Of a stretch of 29,007 bases of DNA, positions 24,231-29,007 are shown piece after piece (the first letter of the stretch is position 1; every line of letters starts with the position of its first letter). This DNA comes from Thauera sp. (GTDB taxonomy: Bacteria > Pseudomonadota > Gammaproteobacteria > Burkholderiales > Rhodocyclaceae). The position numbers and the translations under genes are program-made. Below the pieces are notes generated by a model that ran no database searches, was not told where the DNA came from, and worked only from the letters and a program-made list of their open reading frames with translations. The stretch spans positions 23,920 to 52,926 of the forward strand of contig DMCZ01000227.1 of the NCBI GenBank assembly GCA_003446655.1, written 5' to 3'.

Positions 24231-25112
24231 ATGGAAATCTTCGGTGTCCCGAGCGCGCTGCTCGGCAGCCAGCTGCTGGTCGGCCTCATCAACGGTTCGT
24301 TCTACGCGATCCTGAGCCTGGGCCTGGCGATCATCTTCGGGCTGCTCAACATCATCAACTTCACCCACGGCGCCCAGTACATGATGGGTGCGTTCGTGGC
24401 GTGGATCGCGCTCAACAAGCTCGGCATCAACTACTGGGTGGCGCTGCTGTTCGCGCCCATCGTCATCGGCGCCCTCGGCGTGGTCATCGAGCGCACGATG
24501 CTGCGCAAGCTCTACAAGCTCGACCACCTCTACGGCCTGCTCCTCACCTTCGGCCTGGCGCTGATCTTCGAGGGCATCTTCCGTGACCAGTACGGCATCT
24601 CGGGTCAGTCCTACCCGGTGCCCGAACTGCTGCAGGGCGGGGTGAACCTCGGCTTCATGTTCCTGCCGATCTATCGCGGCTGGGTGGTGGTCGCGGCGCT
24701 GACGGTGTGCTTCGCCACCTGGTTCATCATCGAGAAGACCAAGCTCGGCGCCTACCTGCGCGCCGGCACCGAGAATCCGCAGATCGTCCAGGCGCTCGGC
24801 ATCAACGTGCCCTTGCTGATCACCTTCACCTACGGCTTCGGCGTGGCGCTCGCGGCCTTCGCCGGGGTGCTGGCCGCGCCGATCTATCAGGTCAGCCCGC
24901 TGATGGGTTCGAACCTGATCATCGTGGTGTTCGCGGTGGTGGTGATCGGCGGCATGGGGTCGATCATGGGCTCCATCCTCACCGGCATCGGCCTCGGGCT
25001 GATCGAGGGCCTGACCCGGGTCTTCTACCCGGAAGCCTCGGCGGTGGTGGTGTTCGTGATCATGGTGATCGTGCTGCTGGTGCGGCCGGCCGGCCTGTTC
25101 GGCAAGGCCTGA
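24231..25112 (+). CDS. livH: ABC transporter permease, LivH type
   Basis: This 293-residue inner-membrane permease of the liv family has about eight transmembrane segments. Diagnostic sequences are GLINGSFYAILSLGLAIIFGLLNIINFTHGAQYMMGAF at the N-terminus and the G-I-N-V-P/A-F-A-G-V-L-A-A-P conserved loop in the second half. It pairs with LivM to form the channel. Start ATG 24231 was chosen because GGGAG lies 6 bases before it. A GTG at 24216 is in frame but lies inside the hairpin 3' arm. livM starts 24 bases downstream. Confidence 0.95.
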   Translation: MEIFGVPSALLGSQLLVGLINGSFYAILSLGLAIIFGLLNIINFTHGAQYMMGAFVAWIALNKLGINYWVALLFAPIVIGALGVVIERTMLRKLYKLDHLYGLLLTFGLALIFEGIFRDQYGISGQSYPVPELLQGGVNLGFMFLPIYRGWVVVAALTVCFATWFIIEKTKLGAYLRAGTENPQIVQALGINVPLLITFTYGFGVALAAFAGVLAAPIYQVSPLMGSNLIIVVFAVVVIGGMGSIMGSILTGIGLGLIEGLTRVFYPEASAVVVFVIMVIVLLVRPAGLFGKA

Positions 25113-25136
25113 GCGAATCGACGAGGATGCAAGCTG

Positions 25137-26090
25137 ATGAATAACAAGGATTCGATGTTCGCCCGTGCCATGCCGCTGCTGTTCGGAGTGCTGTTCCTGA
25201 TCGGCCTGGTGGCGCCGTTCGCGGTGTACCCCACCTTCCTGATGAAGATCCTGTGTTTCGGGCTGTTCGCCTGCGCATTCAATCTGCTGCTCGGCTTCGC
25301 CGGCCTGCTCTCCTTCGGACACGCCGCCTTCCTCGGCAGCGCGGGCTACGTGTGCGGCATGCTGGTGCGCGACGTGGGCGTGACGCCGGAGGTGGGCATC
25401 ATCGGCGGCACGCTTGCCGCCGGCGCGCTCGGCTGGGTGGTCGGCGTGCTGGCGATCCGCCGCACCGGGATCTACTTCGCGATGATCACACTGGCGCTGT
25501 CGCAGATGGTGTATTTCGTCGTGCTGCAGTGGAAGGCGACCGGCGGCGAGGATGGCCTGCAGGGCGTGCCACGCGGACACCTGTTCGGCGTCATCGACCT
25601 GTCGAACAACATCGCGATGTACTACCTGGTGTTCGCGGTGTTCTGCATCGGCTTCTTCATCATCTACCGCGCGATCCACTCGCCCTTCGGCCAGATCCTC
25701 AAGGCGATCCGCGAGAACGAGCCGCGCGCGGTCTCGCTCGGCTACGACGTCGCGCGGTTCAAGCTGCTCGCCTTCGTGCTGTCGGCTGCGCTTGCCGGCA
25801 TGGCCGGAGCGACCAAGACCCTGGTGTTCCAGCTCGCCTCGCTCACCGACGTGCATTGGCATATGTCGGGTGAGGTGGTGCTGATGACGTTGCTGGGGGG
25901 GCTGGGCACCGTGCTCGGCCCGCTGGTCGGCGCCGCCACCATCGTCTCGCTGCAGACTGAACTCGCCGACAGCGTCGGCTCCTGGGTCACGGTGATCATG
26001 GGCGTGATCTTCGTGATCTGCGTGCTGCTGTTCCGCCGCGGCATCGTCGGCGAGCTACAGGCGCTGATCCAGCGCGCCGGGATCCGCTGA
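25137..26090 (+). CDS. livM: ABC transporter permease, LivM type
   Basis: This 317-residue inner-membrane permease and LivH partner has about nine to ten hydrophobic segments. Family blocks are AFNLLLGFAGLLSFGHAAFLGSAGY, ALSQMVYFVVLQWKATGGEDGLQGV and the cytoplasmic coupling loop PFGQILKAIRENEPRAVSLGYD, then AALAGMAGATKTLV. The start ATG 25137 has GAGGATGCAAG upstream. It is the last gene of the operon. Its final 36 bases (26055-26090) overlap the 3' end of the convergent ClC gene, so no separate terminator is present. Confidence 0.95.
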   Translation: MNNKDSMFARAMPLLFGVLFLIGLVAPFAVYPTFLMKILCFGLFACAFNLLLGFAGLLSFGHAAFLGSAGYVCGMLVRDVGVTPEVGIIGGTLAAGALGWVVGVLAIRRTGIYFAMITLALSQMVYFVVLQWKATGGEDGLQGVPRGHLFGVIDLSNNIAMYYLVFAVFCIGFFIIYRAIHSPFGQILKAIRENEPRAVSLGYDVARFKLLAFVLSAALAGMAGATKTLVFQLASLTDVHWHMSGEVVLMTLLGGLGTVLGPLVGAATIVSLQTELADSVGSWVTVIMGVIFVICVLLFRRGIVGELQALIQRAGIR

Positions 26091-27521
26091 TCCGGGCTTG
26101 TCGTCCGCAGCGCCTGCGGGTAGGGCGGGCGGTTTTGATGCGGGGCCGGCGTGATGCAGCCGGCCCTCGGCGCGCCTCAGCCAGGCGTGCGACAGCGCGT
26201 GATAGAGCGGCACCGGCGCCACCGAACGCGACACGCCGTGGGCCACCACCGCGGTGGCCATCAGCGGCAGCAGCATCTGGTGGTTGGCGGTCATCTCCAT
26301 GACGATCACGAAGGATGTGATCGGCGTCTGCGTCATCGCGGCGAGGAAGGCGACCATGCCCAGCACCAGGATCGCCGCGTCCTGCTCGCCGGGCAGCAGC
26401 AGCGCGATGTCCGAGCCCAGGCCCGCGCCCACAGCAAGCGCCGGGGCGAAGATGCCGCCCGGGATGCGCGACACGAACACGAGCCAGATCACTGCCATCT
26501 TCATCAGCGTGAAGGCGACCGGGAGTGTGGCGCTGCCCTCGAGCGCGGCCTTGGACTCGGCGTAGCCGGTGCCGTAGGTGAGACCGCCGCTGCCCAGGCC
26601 GATGAGCGCGGTGAGCAGTCCGCACATGGCGGCGAAGGCGATCGGGCGGGTGGTGGCGACCACTCCGAGCCGGCCGGGCAGTCCGCGCGAGGAGGCGACC
26701 AGCACGCGGGTGAAGATCCCGCCCAGCAGCCCTCCGGCCACCCCGCACGCGAGCACCGGCCAGATGCCGTCGGGCCAGCCAATACTCGCCAGCGTGCGTC
26801 CGAAATACGTGTAGTTTCCGAGCACCGCCAGCGACATCAGGCCGGCGAAGATCACCGCCGTCAGCGTGGTGCTGTTGGCCTGGAAGGCGCGGTAGCGACA
26901 CATTTCCTCGATTGCGAACATGATCCCGCCGAGCGGGGTGTTGAAGGCCGCCGCGATGCCGGCGCCGCTGCCAGCCACGATCAGGTCGCGGCTCGAGGCG
27001 ATGCGGCGGTGGCGTTTGCGGCTAGCGAGCATGTGCATCACCGATGCGCCGACCTGCACCGAGGGACCTTCGCGACCGATCGAGGCGCCGCACAGCAGTC
27101 CGCCCAGGGTCAGGAAGACCTTGGCGATGGCAAGGCGGAATGACAGCAAGTGCCGGCGCACGCGGCCATCGTCGGACATTGATGCAGCAAGGGCCTGCGG
27201 GATGCCGCTGCCCTCAGTGCCGGGGAAGAAACGACGCGCGATCCAGGCGAGAAGGGCGAACCCGGCCGGCGCGATCAGCAGGCTCAGCCAGGGTCGTTCG
27301 CGGACCAGGCCGGCGTGGGTGCTGATTGCCAGTTCGGCGCCGATCGCGAAGGCGATCGCGATCAGTCCCGCCAGCAGCGCGGCGCCCACCAGCAGCAACC
27401 GCACCCGCCAGCGTCGCAGCGACAGCCAGGGCAAGGCGTAGCGCCGACCGCCGCGCACCAGGCGGGCAAGGTCCCAGCGCTTGGATGAGCGGTGCTTGTG
27501 TTCGGGGGTCGGTTCGCTCAT
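26055..27521 (-). CDS. ClC-family chloride/proton antiporter
   Basis: This 488-residue polytopic membrane protein has the ClC selectivity motifs in order: GSGIP (about 104-108), GREGP with the external gating glutamate E151, and GGIFAP in the second half. The proton-path glutamate is present too (IMFAIEEM, E206 matching E203 of the E. coli antiporter), so it should be a 2Cl-/1H+ exchanger rather than a channel. It has no CBS domains. Start 27521 (MSEPTPEHKHRSSKRWD) was chosen because the segment before it is Cys/His-rich junk without similarity. The minus-strand ribosome site is weak (AGAGACC). The C-terminal tail is Pro/Ala-rich and encoded opposite the end of livM. A role in acid resistance or anion homeostasis is likely. 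Confidence 0.93.
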   Translation of the reverse strand: MSEPTPEHKHRSSKRWDLARLVRGGRRYALPWLSLRRWRVRLLLVGAALLAGLIAIAFAIGAELAISTHAGLVRERPWLSLLIAPAGFALLAWIARRFFPGTEGSGIPQALAASMSDDGRVRRHLLSFRLAIAKVFLTLGGLLCGASIGREGPSVQVGASVMHMLASRKRHRRIASSRDLIVAGSGAGIAAAFNTPLGGIMFAIEEMCRYRAFQANSTTLTAVIFAGLMSLAVLGNYTYFGRTLASIGWPDGIWPVLACGVAGGLLGGIFTRVLVASSRGLPGRLGVVATTRPIAFAAMCGLLTALIGLGSGGLTYGTGYAESKAALEGSATLPVAFTLMKMAVIWLVFVSRIPGGIFAPALAVGAGLGSDIALLLPGEQDAAILVLGMVAFLAAMTQTPITSFVIVMEMTANHQMLLPLMATAVVAHGVSRSVAPVPLYHALSHAWLRRAEGRLHHAGPASKPPALPAGAADDKPGSADPGALDQRL

Positions 27522-27662
27522 TGCGGTCTCTGCTGCTGCGCGGCATCGCGCCACGTTCCCGTGACTGGCGAGCTTGGAAGCACTGATTTTTTTGCCGTGT
27601 TGCACATGCGAAAGGTGAACGATACCGCTACCATACGCCCCATGGCAGGGTGTGATGTTTTT

Positions 27663-27691
27663 TTGACAATGATGCTTTGAGCAAATATAGT
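27663..27691 (+). promoter_or_regulatory. Near-consensus sigma-70 promoter of the MarR gene
   Basis: TTGACA (27663-27668), a 17-base spacer, then TATAGT (27686-27691) differ from the consensus at one base. Transcription should begin near 27698, only about 9 bases before the ATG at 27707. Inside the spacer and -10, TTTG-AG-CAAA (27676-27685) is a small dyad that could be an autoregulatory MarR site. Confidence 0.8.
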
Positions 27692-27706
27692 CCGAGCGAG
27701 ATTGGA

Positions 27707-28210
27707 ATGGCGGAAACGCAGCAAAAAGGGAAGAAACCGGCGGCACCAGCCAGTCCGCTGTCCGTCCTGCAACGGTTCAGGATCCTGATCCGCACCGCGC
27801 AGCGACACTCACAGTGGATCGAACGACAGAGCGGGGTGACGGGCGCCCAGTTGTGGGCCCTGCAGGAACTTCGCGAGGCGGACGGCCTTCGCGTGGGGGA
27901 ACTGGCAAACCGCATGGCCCTGCATCAGTCGACCACCTCGAACATGGTGGACCGGCTGGAAACGTCAGGGCTCGTGCGCAAGGAGCGGACGAGCACTGAT
28001 CAGCGCGTGGTGCGGCTGTACCTCACCGACGATGGTGCGGCGCTTCTGGCGCGCGCGCCTTCGCCAGCGCGTGGTGTGCTTCCCGAGGCGTTACGGCTGA
28101 TGGATGACGAGGGCCTGGCGAGTCTGCAGAACGAGCTGGACAAGCTGCTCCGTCAGATCAAGCATCTCGACGAAGGCTTCGGCATGCAGCCATTGCCTTT
28201 TACTGAATGA
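27707..28210 (+). CDS. MarR-family transcriptional regulator
   Basis: This 167-residue protein has a winged helix-turn-helix at about residues 50-125: LWALQELREADGLRVGELANRMALHQSTTSNMVDRLETSGLVRKERTSTDQRVV and the wing RLYLTDDG. Flanking helices form the usual dimer interface. MarR proteins repress or activate genes in response to small phenolic or oxidative ligands. It is divergent from the ClC antiporter gene, 185 bases apart, so it may control that gene or itself. I chose ATG 27707. An in-frame TTG at 27677 lies between the -35 and -10 elements of its own promoter and can be excluded on that ground. The ligand is unknown. Confidence 0.9.
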   Translation: MAETQQKGKKPAAPASPLSVLQRFRILIRTAQRHSQWIERQSGVTGAQLWALQELREADGLRVGELANRMALHQSTTSNMVDRLETSGLVRKERTSTDQRVVRLYLTDDGAALLARAPSPARGVLPEALRLMDDEGLASLQNELDKLLRQIKHLDEGFGMQPLPFTE

Positions 28211-28217
28211 AATACGG

Positions 28218-28237
28218 CCGGCCCTGGGGCGGGCCGG
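28218..28237. repeat. Hairpin shortly after the MarR gene
   Basis: CCGGCCC-TGGGGC-GGGCCGG, a 7-bp stem with a 6-base loop, begins 8 bases after the MarR stop. Read on the minus strand it could act downstream of the PEP-CTERM gene. No clear T-run follows on either strand. Confidence 0.45.
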
Positions 28238-28285
28238 TTCGATGGGGTTTCACACAGCGTTTTGCGCTTGTGCGGACAGCAGCTT

Positions 28286-28312
28286 GAGCGGCCGGTGGGC
28301 CGCTCTTTTTTT
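28286..28312 (+). terminator. Rho-independent terminator of the MarR gene
   Basis: GAGCGGCC (28286-28293), loop GGTG, GGCCGCTC (28298-28305) form a perfect 8-bp stem followed by seven T residues (28306-28312). Orientation is plus strand, 75 bases beyond the MarR stop and 22 bases before the convergent PEP-CTERM stop. Confidence 0.92.
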
Positions 28313-28334
28313 GGTGCGTCGGCTTCGGGCCGCT

Positions 28335-29007
28335 TCAGCGAGCTGCGATGGTGGAACGACGGTGACGGGCACCGTAGAGGCCGACCAGGCCAAGCCCCAG
28401 GAGCGCAAGGACGCCGGGTTCGGGGACATCGTTGTCGTCATCGATGTCGTCGTCGTTCACCTGCGAGACCTTGAAGGTGGTCGTGAAGCCGAGGAAGAAG
28501 ACGTTGTCGTCGTTCGTCGGATTCACTGTGTTGAAGGTGATCGAGGTGTCGCCCGCCTTCAGGAAGGGGGTGGCGTCTGCGCTGTTGCCGAGGGCGAGGT
28601 TGTAGAGCTCGTCGTCGCCGGCGCCACCTGCGCAGTTCGGATCCGGGTTGGCCGTGCTGTCGCCGATGCCGCCAACTGTCATCAGGCTGCCGTTCGCGGC
28701 AACAAAATTGCCGTCGTCGTTGCCGCCAGCGCAGCTGGTGAGGCGGCGCGAGGCTGTCGAGCTGGTGACGACATCCACGGTGGTCACCTGTCCGCTGGTG
28801 TTTGTCGTGCTACCACCGTTGTAGCTGTAGCTCGAGGCCAGCGACATGATCACGTCGCCACTCGCATAAGGCGAGGCAAAGCCCAGCGTCGTGCTGTCGC
28901 CCGTGGTGGCGAGTTCGCCATCCATGATGATTGCGGTGCCGCCCGCCGTGCTGGCATGTTTGTAGACGACGACCAGGACGGCGCCGTCCATGGATTCAAT
29001 TTCGGAA
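28335..29007 (-). CDS. PEP-CTERM exported protein, partial (N-terminus beyond window)
   Basis: About 223 residues of a larger protein are visible. The frame stays open past the first in-frame ATG (28991) to the window edge (residues SEIES precede it) and no signal peptide is seen, so the true start lies outside. The visible part opens DGAVLVVVYKHAST and is rich in Asp, Asn, Gly, Ser and Thr. After the acidic run DDDIDDDND it ends with the PEP-CTERM sorting signal: VPEPG, a hydrophobic stretch, and basic ARHRRS. Such proteins are cut and sorted by the exosortase system and contribute to exopolysaccharide/floc formation in Zoogloea-like bacteria. Several Cys (SCAGGND, NCAGGAGDDE) may form disulfides. 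Its function is unknown. Confidence 0.88.
   Translation of the reverse strand, partial: SEIESMDGAVLVVVYKHASTAGGTAIIMDGELATTGDSTTLGFASPYASGDVIMSLASSYSYNGGSTTNTSGQVTTVDVVTSSTASRRLTSCAGGNDDGNFVAANGSLMTVGGIGDSTANPDPNCAGGAGDDELYNLALGNSADATPFLKAGDTSITFNTVNPTNDDNVFFLGFTTTFKVSQVNDDDIDDDNDVPEPGVLALLGLGLVGLYGARHRRSTIAAR

Noticed and set aside
22797..25862. A 1021-codon open frame on the minus strand opposite livK, livH and livM
   Set aside because: It is a shadow of GC-rich codon use. The translation is His/Glu/Arg/Ala/Gly repeats without family motifs, and the plus-strand genes are certain.
1..29007. Mobile elements, CRISPR arrays, tRNA or rRNA genes, toxin-antitoxin or defence systems
   Set aside because: No transposase, integrase, regularly spaced repeats, cloverleaf or known defence-gene motifs were recognised on either strand.

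Overview
The window is a high-GC chromosomal segment (one AT-rich patch at about 3640-3730) from a betaproteobacterium, most likely Rhodocyclales (Thauera/Azoarcus/Zoogloea type). This rests on the gene content read here: class II NrdJ, an acidic N-terminal GreB extension, a liv-type ABC operon, a PEP-CTERM protein and TtrRS/TtrBCA. No 16S or other taxonomic marker is present. I see no rRNA, tRNA, CRISPR array, insertion sequence or prophage.

Layout. 1-455: two tandem paralogous small zinc-ribbon proteins on the minus strand, the second cut by the window edge. 700-3588 (-): B12-dependent ribonucleotide reductase nrdJ, with a strong terminator and candidate NrdR boxes upstream. 3793-5643 (-): a cation diffusion facilitator followed by an HDOD signalling protein. 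5822-10830 (+): ttrBCA, a complete tetrathionate reductase. It converges on ttrR and ttrS (10837-13355, -), its two-component regulator, and a soluble PAS-PAS chemotaxis transducer (13491-14807, -) lies upstream of ttrS on the same strand. 14944-17752: an EEP-family phosphodiesterase/nuclease (+), then a DUF2189 membrane protein, an alpha/beta hydrolase and a YdcH/DUF465 small protein (all -). 17973-21211 (+): greB, htpG behind a textbook sigma-32 promoter, and a secreted lipocalin. 21382-26090 (+): a five-gene branched-chain-amino-acid-type ABC importer in the order livG-livF-livK-livH-livM. 26055-27521 (-): a ClC-type chloride/proton antiporter overlapping the end of livM. 27707-28210 (+): a MarR regulator with a near-consensus sigma-70 promoter. 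28335-29007 (-): the C-terminal part of a PEP-CTERM exported protein.

Functionally, the most coherent unit is the tetrathionate module. TtrS (PhnD-like periplasmic sensor plus histidine kinase) and TtrR (FixJ/NarL-type regulator) should switch on ttrBCA, whose molybdopterin subunit TtrA, four-cluster ferredoxin TtrB and NrfD-type membrane subunit TtrC pass quinol electrons to tetrathionate. The oxygen-independent NrdJ would fit a facultatively anaerobic life. The neighbouring PAS-PAS transducer raises the possibility of redox or energy taxis linked to this respiration, which is inference only.

Most of the window is well-known biology. The items that most deserve a second look are the LivF-type ATPase with arginine in place of the Walker A lysine, the sigma-32 promoter at htpG, palindromes upstream of ttrB, candidate paired NrdR boxes, the tandem zinc-ribbon pair at the left edge, and the hairpins between livK and livH. 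I found no convincing previously undescribed multi-gene system.
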